Of a stretch of 64,000 nucleotides of DNA, positions 43,902 to 52,140 are shown piece by piece (position 1 is the first letter of the stretch; each line of letters starts with the position of its first letter). This stretch comes from JAFGGG01 sp964634205. Its GTDB lineage: Bacteria; Spirochaetota; Spirochaetia; SZUA-6; RPPD01. Below the pieces are notes generated by a model. It worked only from the letters and a program-made list of their open reading frames with translations. It ran no database searches and was not told the DNA's origin. Position numbers and translations under genes: made by a program. The stretch is from contig CAZWKE010000008.1 of NCBI GenBank assembly GCA_964634205.1, positions 37,911-101,910 of the forward strand, read 5' to 3'.

Positions 43902-44576
43902 ATGCACATTTTATTAATAGAAGATGATACAAAAATTGCCTCGTTCATTATCAATGGTCTCAAACAGGCGGGTTATGCAATCGATCATATGGCGGACGGA
44001 AGGAGCGGTCTGGAGCAGGCCGGCAATCTGCAGTACGATGCGCTTATTGTCGATATCATGCTGCCTCAGCTGGACGGGTTCAGCCTGATCGAACGCTTAC
44101 GGGCAAAGAAAATATTCACTCCCTGCCTGATTTTAAGCGCTAAAAGCGGCCTTGATGATAAATTACGCGGCTTTCGTGCGGGCACGGATGATTACATGAC
44201 CAAACCGTTCGCCTTCCCGGAGCTTCTGGCCAGGCTGCGGGCGGTATTACGCCGGGCCTCTCCGGGGCAGCAGTCCACCGTCCTCACGGTGGGCGATCTT
44301 ACCATGGACCTGTTTACCCGTCGTGTAGAAAGAGACTCAAAAGAGATTGAACTGCAGCCGCGGGAATATTCCCTGTTGGAATACCTGATGCGCAACAGCG
44401 GAAATGTTGTTTCCAAAACCATGATTATGGAACACGTATGGGACTATCATTTTGATCCGGAGACCAATGTAGTGGATGTGCTTGTGCACCGTCTGCGTAA
44501 CAAAATAGACAAGGGCTTTAGACACAAACTGCTGCACACGGTAAGGGGCGTAGGATATGTACTTAAGGTCGTTTAG
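43902..44576 (+). CDS. OmpR/PhoB-family response regulator
   Basis: 224 aa. Receiver domain: acidic pair EDD at the N-terminus, phospho-acceptor Asp51 (YDALIVDIMLPQ), and Lys in YMTKPF. The winged-helix DNA-binding domain follows from about 125, with LQPREYSLLEYLMRNSGNVV and NVVDVLVHRLRNKID. It overlaps the kinase start by 20 bases. It is the best candidate to bind the direct-repeat boxes at 45947, 46476 and 49596. AAAGG lies close before the ATG. Confidence 0.94.
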   Translation: MHILLIEDDTKIASFIINGLKQAGYAIDHMADGRSGLEQAGNLQYDALIVDIMLPQLDGFSLIERLRAKKIFTPCLILSAKSGLDDKLRGFRAGTDDYMTKPFAFPELLARLRAVLRRASPGQQSTVLTVGDLTMDLFTRRVERDSKEIELQPREYSLLEYLMRNSGNVVSKTMIMEHVWDYHFDPETNVVDVLVHRLRNKIDKGFRHKLLHTVRGVGYVLKVV

Positions 44577-45933
44577 GTTCCGCATTACCCTGTTGTTGAC
44601 GGTTGTCTTCCTTTGTCTTTCCGTGCTTCTATATGTGGCGTCATATATTATCGTTTTTTCTTCAATGCAAAATGAGGAACATGCTTTTCTGGAATCCAAA
44701 CTGCTTGAATATTGGGCCATTTACCAGTCCGGCAACCTTGCGCTTCTAAGTCAGCAAATCTCGTCACAGCGGTTCCTGAAAGAGGAAAAATTATATATGG
44801 TGCGCATTGCCGGGAAGTATAACAATACGCTTTTTCTGTTCGTGCCCGATCATTGGAAGGGCTTCAACTTTTATGAACTGGAAACCACTCGTCCGCTTAA
44901 AGAGGGACAAATCGTCAAACTGCATTCAGATGCAACCAACCAGGTGCTGGAGATCGCCTCGCTGTACCTCCCGGACCAGAACATCCTGCAGATCGGTATT
45001 TCCAACCTTCCCCTTGAGCATACCATGACCCGCTTCCGCCAGGCCTTTTTGTTGATCATTGTTCCCCTGATTCTCCTCAGTTTTTTGGTCGGCCTGTTTT
45101 TTTCCTCACGCTTCCTGGCCCCGGTCAACAGCCTGGTACAGGCGATAAAAAACATAATAAAAACCGGAAAAATGCAGACCAGGATACCCGCGCGTAAAAG
45201 ACGGGACGAGTTGGACGAGCTCATCCTGCTCTTTAATCAGATGCTTGATAGGATCGATATGCTGATGGAAAGCCTGCGCCAGACACTGGATAATGTGGCG
45301 CATGAAATACGCACTCCCCTGACCCGGCTGCGCGCGCTGGCGGAAATGGCCCTGCAGCCGGCATCCGGTAAAAAAAACCTTAAAAAGGCTATAGCAGACG
45401 GTATTGTTGAAACCGAACATATTTTGACATTACTGAACAATCTGCTTGATATTTCAGAGGCTGAGGCGGGCATCATAAAACTCAATAAACAGAAAATAGA
45501 CATTTCAGCGCTTATCGGGGATATGATAGATTTTTATCATTATGCGGCGGAGGAAAAAAATATCCGTCTTGAGCAGAATCTTTCCAACGGAATTTTTGTA
45601 ACGGCCGATATCAACCGGATGCGCCAGATCCTTTCCAATCTGCTGGAAAATGCCTTTAAATATACGCCCGCAGGCGGCAGCATTAGTGTGACAACTCTGG
45701 CCGAAGACCAAGAAGTGGTAATCGAAGTCAGGAATACCGGGCAGGGTATTTCCGCGGATGAAATCCCGTATATCTGGGACCGCTTTTACCGCAGCAGTGA
45801 GGTGCAATCCCTGAAAGGTTCGGGCCTGGGTCTCAGCCTGGTCAAGGCGGTGGTTGAGGCGCATGGGGGGAGCATTGCGGTCCGGAGTTCCTGCGGTGAA
45901 TACACCTTGTTCAGGGTCAGCCTGCCGTATTAA
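44557..45933 (+). CDS. HAMP-domain sensor histidine kinase
   Basis: 458 aa. Two membrane segments (about 5-30 and 160-185) flank a periplasmic sensor of about 130 residues. HAMP follows (SSRFLAPVNSLVQAIKNI), then HisKA with NVAHEIRTPLTRLRALAE and HATPase with LLENAFKYTPAGG, RNTGQGIS and GSGLGLSLVKAVVEAHGG. Architecture like CpxA/CzcS. Forms a two-component system with the overlapping regulator gene; the downstream genes are its likely regulon. Confidence 0.94.
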   Translation: MYLRSFRFRITLLLTVVFLCLSVLLYVASYIIVFSSMQNEEHAFLESKLLEYWAIYQSGNLALLSQQISSQRFLKEEKLYMVRIAGKYNNTLFLFVPDHWKGFNFYELETTRPLKEGQIVKLHSDATNQVLEIASLYLPDQNILQIGISNLPLEHTMTRFRQAFLLIIVPLILLSFLVGLFFSSRFLAPVNSLVQAIKNIIKTGKMQTRIPARKRRDELDELILLFNQMLDRIDMLMESLRQTLDNVAHEIRTPLTRLRALAEMALQPASGKKNLKKAIADGIVETEHILTLLNNLLDISEAEAGIIKLNKQKIDISALIGDMIDFYHYAAEEKNIRLEQNLSNGIFVTADINRMRQILSNLLENAFKYTPAGGSISVTTLAEDQEVVIEVRNTGQGISADEIPYIWDRFYRSSEVQSLKGSGLGLSLVKAVVEAHGGSIAVRSSCGEYTLFRVSLPY

Positions 45934-45946
45934 AACCTTTCAAAAC

Positions 45947-46001
45947 TGTAATTCTACGGTAAGCATTATGTAAAATTCCATCTTTACCTTTAAAGTACAA
46001 C
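45947..46001 (+). promoter_or_regulatory. Response-regulator box and promoter of the small lipoprotein gene
   Basis: TGTAATTC at 45947 and TGTAAAATTCC at 45969-45979, exactly 22 bases apart start to start, with a related GGTAAGCATTA in the middle (11-base period). After 16 bases comes the -10 TACAAC (45996-46001). The box replaces the -35, as at an activated promoter. Same layout at 46476 and 49596. Confidence 0.75.
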
Positions 46002-46020
46002 AATTAGCAAGGAGGTTGCT

Positions 46021-46368
46021 ATGAAAAAGTTACTTGTTTTGAGTGTTGGTTTTGTGGTTTTAAGCTTTATTATGGCCTGCGGCGGCGCGCAGCAGCTGCC
46101 GGTATCCAATGCCATGAGGGATTTTCTGGACACAAGTATCAGGGACAGGTCGTTCGTTACTGCGGCGGAAAAGTACGGGTTACCGCCGGAACAGCTTCCG
46201 GCCGGAATTTATGATCTGAAAGGCGCGGTTGTTACAAAGATCGAAAAGAATGATACACAGACCCTGTATATTGTGAACGTGACACATGACGAGCAGAAGG
46301 ATGATTATCTGATTGCCTGGGACGGTGATACAATCGTCAGTTTCAAGCCATACGTACCAACTGAATAA
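46021..46368 (+). CDS. Small lipoprotein, member of the two-component regulon
   Basis: 115 aa. Lipoprotein signal with lipobox IMAC, then a small domain (MRDFLDTSIRDRSFVTAAEK; YIVNVTHDEQKDDYLIAWDG). Family not recognised. GCAAGGAGG precedes the ATG. Its promoter carries the same repeat box as the htrA and ATPase promoters, so it may be a stress-induced periplasmic factor or a feedback sensor ligand, by analogy with CpxP; this is only inference. A terminator follows. Confidence 0.8.
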   Translation: MKKLLVLSVGFVVLSFIMACGGAQQLPVSNAMRDFLDTSIRDRSFVTAAEKYGLPPEQLPAGIYDLKGAVVTKIEKNDTQTLYIVNVTHDEQKDDYLIAWDGDTIVSFKPYVPTE

Positions 46369-46390
46369 CCGCGGATCCTAAGCATCCGTC

Positions 46391-46425
46391 AAAACCCCCA
46401 AGTAAAGCTTTGGGGGTTTTTTTTG
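46391..46425 (+). terminator. Rho-independent terminator after the small lipoprotein
   Basis: AAAACCCCCAA pairs with TTGGGGGTTTT (11 bp) around an 8-base loop, followed by TTTT. Confidence 0.85.
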
Positions 46426-46475
46426 TGTTTTCGTTCTTTCTTGAGTGTCCGTACGATAATGAAAGATTTCAAAAT

Positions 46476-46530
46476 TGTAATTCTGTAGTCATTTTTCTGT
46501 AAAGTTCCGCTGTTATCCTTAAAGTATAAG
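46476..46530 (+). promoter_or_regulatory. Response-regulator box and promoter of the htrA pair
   Basis: TGTAATTC at 46476 and TGTAAAGTTCC at 46498-46508 (22-base period), then 16 bases and TATAAG (46525-46530). Geometry identical to the sites at 45947 and 49596. Confidence 0.75.
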
Positions 46531-46551
46531 ATTGTGTAAACGGAGGTCGTT

Positions 46552-48057
46552 ATGAGCATAAAAGAATTATTTAAGTACAGATTCACACAGCTTGCGGTGG
46601 CGGCCATAGTCTTTTTTGTAGTGGGACTGTTGCTGTCACCCCTGATCTTTCCGGCGCATTCCGATCAGTTTGCGAACGGAAGTTCATTAAACCTTACTCT
46701 CTCCGATAATGCCAAACAGGGTTTTGATTCCATGTCGAATATTCAGACGGCCTTGCAAGACATTTCGGGGAAGGTGCTGCCTTCGGTGGTGGAGGTTTCG
46801 GTGGTGGATATAGTAAAACAAACCGTGGCCCCGCAGATGTCGCCGTTTGATTTTTTCTTTGGTCCCGGGCAGAACAACACTGCTCCGCAGCAGCGGGAGT
46901 TCCGGCGTGAGGGATTGGGATCGGGCATTATCGTCCGCCAGGTAGACAACAAGGTATATGTTCTTACCAACAACCATGTGGTCAGCGGAGCGGACAAGAT
47001 TACCATTAAATTCGCCAACGGGAAACAGTATAAAGCGACCGTTGTGGGAACTGATGATAAAAAAGACCTGGCACTGGTAATGTTTGAAACAAGCGAGCAT
47101 ATTCCAATTGCCACCCTTGGAGATTCCAGTTCGGTGCAGGTCGGCGACTGGGTTTTGGCGGTGGGAAATCCGTTGGGATTCGACTCAACCGTAACCCAGG
47201 GGATAATCAGCGCCATTGGAAGGAAATCATTACCGGGTTCCAATATTGCCGTCTATACCGATTATTTTCAGACGGACGCGGCCATCAACCAGGGGAACTC
47301 CGGTGGTGCCTTGGTAAATATCCATGGTGAGGTAATCGGTATCAATAGCTGGATCGCGTCACCGTCAGGCGGTAACGTGGGTATCGGATTTGCCATTCCC
47401 ATCAACAATGCCAAAAGCGCGATCGAGGATTTTATCACCAAGGGCAAGGTATCATACGGCTGGATTGGAGTAAACAGCGGGGATCTGCCCGACGCCTTTA
47501 AGCAGGATTTAAATCTTAACGGCAAAAGCGGATCATTTGTGTACGGGGTATACAAGGGCTCACCCGCGGATCAGGCCGGGATCCTTCCCGGTGATTTTAT
47601 CACCCAGGTCGACGGTAAAAAGATCACCGATATGATGCAGCTGATCCTTACCGTGGGAAACCTTAAAACCGATGAAAACGTCAATGTAAAGTTAATTCGT
47701 TACGGCAAAGAAATGAACCTCAGGTTGACGATCAAAGAACGCCCGGCGGGAAACCAGGAAAGTGCGGAAGCGGCAAAACTCTGGCCGGGCGTGATTGCCG
47801 TAAAAATAACAAGTGATATCCGTAACCGGCTCCATCTCTCCAATGCAATCGGAGACATAATCATCAGCCGGATTGACCCGCACAGTGCTGCGGATATCGC
47901 CGGACTTCAGGCGGGAGACATTATTCGTTCCATAAACGACGTGCAGATTCACAACCTGCAGGATTTCTACAAAGCCCTGAACCAGTCCGGAAAAAAGCAG
48001 ACAATGTTTAAGCTTGACCGTAACAATAAAGAGTTACTGGTAGGACTTATTAAATAG
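46552..48057 (+). CDS. Membrane-anchored HtrA/DegP-type serine protease (first of a pair)
   Basis: 501 aa. An N-terminal membrane anchor (AVAAIVFFVVGLLLSPLIF) is followed by a trypsin-like domain with the complete triad: His142 (TNNHVV), Asp172 (DKKDLAL) and Ser250 (GNSGGALVN). PDZ1 begins around SYGWIGVNSGDL and a second PDZ follows (ISRIDPHSAADIAGLQAGDI). Degrades or refolds damaged envelope proteins. CGGAGG site before the ATG. The second htrA follows after 15 bases. The promoter has the two-component box, as degP has CpxR boxes in E. coli. Confidence 0.93.
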   Translation: MSIKELFKYRFTQLAVAAIVFFVVGLLLSPLIFPAHSDQFANGSSLNLTLSDNAKQGFDSMSNIQTALQDISGKVLPSVVEVSVVDIVKQTVAPQMSPFDFFFGPGQNNTAPQQREFRREGLGSGIIVRQVDNKVYVLTNNHVVSGADKITIKFANGKQYKATVVGTDDKKDLALVMFETSEHIPIATLGDSSSVQVGDWVLAVGNPLGFDSTVTQGIISAIGRKSLPGSNIAVYTDYFQTDAAINQGNSGGALVNIHGEVIGINSWIASPSGGNVGIGFAIPINNAKSAIEDFITKGKVSYGWIGVNSGDLPDAFKQDLNLNGKSGSFVYGVYKGSPADQAGILPGDFITQVDGKKITDMMQLILTVGNLKTDENVNVKLIRYGKEMNLRLTIKERPAGNQESAEAAKLWPGVIAVKITSDIRNRLHLSNAIGDIIISRIDPHSAADIAGLQAGDIIRSINDVQIHNLQDFYKALNQSGKKQTMFKLDRNNKELLVGLIK

Positions 48058-48072
48058 TTCGCGAGGAGGTGA

Positions 48073-49512
48073 ATGATGAAAAAAAGAGCAACGGGAATAG
48101 GCATTATACTTTCCATACTGTTGGTTTTATCGGCCTTGTTGCTGGGAGCAGACCCGGCAAATAACAGCCAGGTCAGCCAGGGAATAAAGGCACTTGAGGA
48201 AATTCAGAGTGCGTTTCATCTTGTTGCACGAAAAGTAATACCCGCGGTAGTTGAGGTGAAGGTTGTTGATGTGGTAAAAGCACCGGCCTTCCAGTCTCCG
48301 TTCGATTTCTTTTTCGGCAATCCCAATGATAAAACCAAACCCCAGCAGAAAGAGTATAAGCAGTATGGTTTGGGGTCCGGTATAATCGTACAGAGAAACG
48401 GTGACAAGGTATATGTACTTACCAATTACCATGTAGCCGGAGAAGCGCAAGAAATAAACATTACGCTGTCCGATAAGCGCGAGTTTAAAGCAAAGCTTGT
48501 GGGTGCGGATGATAAAAAGGACCTGGCACTGCTGGTTTTTAAAACTTCGGATAGTGTACCCATCGCGGAGTTGGGTAATTCAGACAGTATCCATGTCGGA
48601 GACTGGGTGTTTGCCATCGGAAATCCGTTTGGTTTTTCTTCCAGTATCACATCGGGTATTATCAGCGCAATCGGCCGTGAAGGCACGTTTAATTCGGAAA
48701 GGGGTTCTTTTACCGAATATATTCAGACTGACGCGGCCATAAACCAGGGGAATTCGGGCGGCGCCTTGGTGAATATCCAGGGCCAGGTAATCGGTATCAA
48801 TACCTGGATCGCTTCCCCTACCGGCGGAAATGTTGGGTTGGGTTTTGCCATTCCCATCAATAACGCCAAGAAAGATATCAGTGATCTGCTTACCAAGGGT
48901 AAGGTGGATTACGGCTGGCTCGGTATTACCATGGGTGGAGCACCCCCCGAGTTGGCCAAAGCATTAAATGTTGAGGGTAAAGGTGGCGCCCTCGTCTACG
49001 GATTGTTCAAAGATTCACCGGCTTACAAGGCAGGAGTTCTCCCAGGTGATTTCATTACAGCGGTGGATGGAAATGCAACGGCGAGCGGTGCTCAGTTGTT
49101 GCATGTAATCGGCAACCTCGCACCGGGCGCTACCTCCCGTTTAACGTTGATTCGTGACGGGAAAGAAATGAATATAAATGTAAAGATCGCGTCAAGAAGC
49201 GATGAGAAAACAATCGCCGGCCAGGCAGGAAAAATTTGGCCGGGATTTTCAATACTTCCCATATCGTCCGATATTGCAAAGCAGTTGAAACTGAAAGCGG
49301 GAACAAAGGGAGTGGTAATCGCACAGTTGGAAAAAGGAAGCGCGGCCCTTACCGCGGGGCTCAAAGCGGGCGATGTGGTAACCGCAATAAACGGGAAAAA
49401 GGTTGAAAACGTACGTGATTTTTACCGCAATCTGGGGCAGGAAAAAAACCAGGACCTGCGTTTCAGGATAATCCGCGAAAATACGCAACTTATTATCGGC
49501 CTGGTCCGGTAA
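48073..49512 (+). CDS. HtrA/DegP-type serine protease (second of a pair)
   Basis: 479 aa. Signal peptide or anchor (GIILSILLVLSALLLGA), then triad His120 (LTNYHVAGEA), Asp150 (DKKDLALL) and Ser228 (QGNSGGALVN). Two PDZ domains follow (DYGWLGITMGGAPPEL; IAQLEKGSAALTAGLKAGDV). Strong similarity to its neighbour along the whole length indicates tandem duplication. GAGGAGG precedes ATG 48073. Co-transcribed with the first copy from the boxed promoter; a terminator follows. Confidence 0.93.
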   Translation: MMKKRATGIGIILSILLVLSALLLGADPANNSQVSQGIKALEEIQSAFHLVARKVIPAVVEVKVVDVVKAPAFQSPFDFFFGNPNDKTKPQQKEYKQYGLGSGIIVQRNGDKVYVLTNYHVAGEAQEINITLSDKREFKAKLVGADDKKDLALLVFKTSDSVPIAELGNSDSIHVGDWVFAIGNPFGFSSSITSGIISAIGREGTFNSERGSFTEYIQTDAAINQGNSGGALVNIQGQVIGINTWIASPTGGNVGLGFAIPINNAKKDISDLLTKGKVDYGWLGITMGGAPPELAKALNVEGKGGALVYGLFKDSPAYKAGVLPGDFITAVDGNATASGAQLLHVIGNLAPGATSRLTLIRDGKEMNINVKIASRSDEKTIAGQAGKIWPGFSILPISSDIAKQLKLKAGTKGVVIAQLEKGSAALTAGLKAGDVVTAINGKKVENVRDFYRNLGQEKNQDLRFRIIRENTQLIIGLVR

Positions 49513-49540
49513 TATTCATATACACTCCTCCTATTCTACT

Positions 49541-49574
49541 TGCCGGCGTTCTTTTATAGGCGCCGGCTTTTTTT
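49541..49574 (+). terminator. Rho-independent terminator after the htrA pair
   Basis: GCCGGCG (49542-49548) pairs with CGCCGGC (49561-49567), followed by seven T. Confidence 0.85.
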
Positions 49575-49595
49575 AAAAAATAAATTTTACATTTT

Positions 49596-49650
49596 TGTAA
49601 TCCGTAGGTAAGTTAATTGTAAGATTCCTTTTGTAAATTTTATTTAAGAA
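49596..49650 (+). promoter_or_regulatory. Response-regulator box and promoter of the P-type ATPase gene
   Basis: TGTAATCC at 49596 and TGTAAGATTCC at 49618-49628 (22-base period; GGTAAGTTAAT between), then 16 bases and TAAGAA (49645-49650) as the -10. Same geometry as the sites at 45947 and 46476. Confidence 0.7.
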
Positions 49651-49670
49651 ACATGAATAGGGAGATGAGT

Positions 49671-52058
49671 ATGAAGACAAGTACAGTAAAAAAACAAAAT
49701 ATGGGCCTAAGTAACGAAGAGGTCGAACAAAAGCGGGCCGAGTTTGGATATAATGAAATCCCGGAAAAAAAGGTCAACCTTTTTGTACGCCTGTTGTCTT
49801 ATTTCTGGGGGCCCATCCCCTGGATGATTGAGACAGCGGCCATACTTTCAGCCCTGGTGAACCACTGGGAGGATTTCGGTATCATCCTGGCCCTGCTGGT
49901 GGTAAACACCATCGTCGGCTTCTGGGAAGAGTTCCAGGCCAACAACACCATCCAGGCCCTGAAGGCAAATCTGGCAATCAAGGCCAGGGTGTTTCGGGAC
50001 AATACATGGCAGGCCATAAACGCGCGTGAGCTTGTCCCGGGTGACTATATCCGGGTCCGCATAGGCGACATCATCCCCGCGGACGCGGAGATTAAAGAGG
50101 GAGACCCTGTGCAGATAGACCAGTCCGCGCTGACAGGGGAGTCGTTGCCCGCGGACAAAAAGATTGGTGACACGGTATATTCCGGTTCAATCCTGAAGCA
50201 GGGGGAAAGTGACGCGGTGGTGACGGCCACCGGCATGCACACCTATTTCGGACATACCGCGGAGCTCGTGGCCAAAGGGAAAAACAAGAGTCATTTTCAA
50301 CAGGCTATATTAAGAATCGGTGATTACCTGATTGTGCTCGCCCTGTTTCTGGTTATCCTTATTCTGGCCATCACCCTGTTCCGTGGTGACGAGATTCTCA
50401 CCGCGCTGCAGTTTGCCCTTATTCTGACCATTGCCGCCATCCCCGTTGCCATGCCCACTGTGCTTTCGGTTACCATGGCCATCGGCGCGCGTATCCTGGG
50501 GAAAAAACGCGCGGTGGTAAGCCGCCTGCCGAGTATAGAGGAGGTAGCCGGTATGGATATCCTCTGTTCGGACAAGACCGGGACCCTTACCAAGAACCAG
50601 TTGAAAACCGGTGAGCCGTTCACCCTGAAGGGAATCGATGCGAACGAGATGATGCTTTATGCGGCCCTGGCCTCCAGGGCGGAGGACGCTGATGCCATCG
50701 ACACTGCCGTGATCGCCGGCAGCAAGTTAAAACCGGACGGGTACGTGATAAAACATTTTATACCCTTTGATTCCGTAAATAAGCGTACCGAGGCCCTGGT
50801 GAAAACGTCGGATGGGAAGAGTTTCCGGGTGTCCAAGGGCGCGCCCCAGGTGATCACCGCGCTGTGTGGGAATGCCGCAGGGGTAGAAAAGATGCTGAGA
50901 GAGAAGATTGAACAGTTTGCCAAAAAAGGATATCGCTCATTGGGTGTGGCCTATGCGCAAGAAAAGGGCCCGTGGAAGTTTCAGGGTATTATCCCGCTGT
51001 ACGATCCTCCCCGTGACGATTCCAAGGAAACCGTGGCCGCGGCCAAAAGCATGGGGGTGGCGCTGAAAATGGTAACCGGAGACCAGGTCCCCATTGCCAT
51101 GGAAATCGCCCGGCAGCTTGATATGGGTACTCATATCTTGAAGGCTGATGCCCTTGAAGAAACCGCACACCACAAGCATTCCCAATTGGAGGATGAGATT
51201 GAGAGGGCGGACGGCTTCGCGCAGGTATTCCCGGAGCATAAGTATCATATTGTGGAGGTGCTGCAGCGAAAGGGTCATATTGTGGGGATGACCGGTGACG
51301 GGGTAAACGACGCCCCGGCGCTGAAGAAAGCGGATGTAGGGATCGCCGTATCCGGAGCCACGGACGCGGCGCGCGCGGCGGCCGATATTGTGTTTTTAAA
51401 CCCCGGTTTAAAGGTTATTATCAACGCCATCAAAGAGAGTCGGAAGATATTTCAACGCATGCTCAGTTACGCCATCTACCGGATTAACGAAACAATAAGG
51501 GTGCTTCTCTTTATGACACTCTCAATAATCATCTTTAATTTTTACCCGGTTACAGCGGTAATGGTGGTGCTGCTGGCCCTGCTTAACGACGGGGCCATCC
51601 TTTCCATAGCCTACGACAGGGTGAAATATTCACTGAAACCGGAAAAATGGGAGATGCCGCATGTACTGACCATGGCCACCATTCTGGGCATAACCGGTGT
51701 ATTCGCCTCGTTCGGCCTGTTTTACCTGGGGGAAAGGGTATTCCACCTGTCGCGTGATTTTTTACAGACCTTGATTTATTTGAATCTGTCGGTTGCCGGG
51801 CACCTCAGCATCTTTGTTACCAGGACCAGGGGGCCGTTCTGGTCGTACCGGCCGTCTTTTATCCTCCTCGGCGCGGTGCTGCTTACCCAAATTGTGGCCA
51901 CAATAATTGCCACCCTGGGGATTTTTATGACACCCATCGGGCTGCCGTGGGCCCTGTTTGTGTGGGGTTACGCGCTGGTCTGGTTTATCATTGCTGATCT
52001 TGTGAAACTGTTGGCAACAAGGATCATGGACCGGACGATTCCGTCCATACTGCACTAA
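49671..52058 (+). CDS. P3A-type (plasma-membrane H+-ATPase-like) P-type ATPase
   Basis: 795 aa. ATG 49671 is preferred over 49653 because AGGGAG is correctly spaced from it and the -10 ends at 49650. Motifs: LTGESLPA (actuator), CSDKTGTLTKNQ with phospho-Asp301, KGAPQV, MVTGD and MTGDGVNDAPALKKADVGIAV. Size and the LLALLNDGAILSIAYDRVK segment fit fungal/plant H+-ATPases. The position equal to the plant proton-binding Asp in helix 6 appears to be Asn (FNFYP). It may restore membrane potential or pH under envelope stress, since its promoter shares the regulator box. Confidence 0.9.
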   Translation: MKTSTVKKQNMGLSNEEVEQKRAEFGYNEIPEKKVNLFVRLLSYFWGPIPWMIETAAILSALVNHWEDFGIILALLVVNTIVGFWEEFQANNTIQALKANLAIKARVFRDNTWQAINARELVPGDYIRVRIGDIIPADAEIKEGDPVQIDQSALTGESLPADKKIGDTVYSGSILKQGESDAVVTATGMHTYFGHTAELVAKGKNKSHFQQAILRIGDYLIVLALFLVILILAITLFRGDEILTALQFALILTIAAIPVAMPTVLSVTMAIGARILGKKRAVVSRLPSIEEVAGMDILCSDKTGTLTKNQLKTGEPFTLKGIDANEMMLYAALASRAEDADAIDTAVIAGSKLKPDGYVIKHFIPFDSVNKRTEALVKTSDGKSFRVSKGAPQVITALCGNAAGVEKMLREKIEQFAKKGYRSLGVAYAQEKGPWKFQGIIPLYDPPRDDSKETVAAAKSMGVALKMVTGDQVPIAMEIARQLDMGTHILKADALEETAHHKHSQLEDEIERADGFAQVFPEHKYHIVEVLQRKGHIVGMTGDGVNDAPALKKADVGIAVSGATDAARAAADIVFLNPGLKVIINAIKESRKIFQRMLSYAIYRINETIRVLLFMTLSIIIFNFYPVTAVMVVLLALLNDGAILSIAYDRVKYSLKPEKWEMPHVLTMATILGITGVFASFGLFYLGERVFHLSRDFLQTLIYLNLSVAGHLSIFVTRTRGPFWSYRPSFILLGAVLLTQIVATIIATLGIFMTPIGLPWALFVWGYALVWFIIADLVKLLATRIMDRTIPSILH

Positions 52059-52083
52059 TAAACGCAACAGCACTAACATGCGT

Positions 52084-52113
52084 AAAGCCGCCCGGACGGG
52101 CGGCTTTTTTTAC
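52084..52113 (+). terminator. Rho-independent terminator after the P-type ATPase
   Basis: AAAGCCGCCCG pairs with CGGGCGGCTTT (11 bp, 2-base loop by strict pairing), followed by TTTT. The diguanylate cyclase gene converges from the other side. Confidence 0.85.
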
Positions 52114-52140
52114 GGGATTGCAGCGAAGCCCCGCGGTTTT

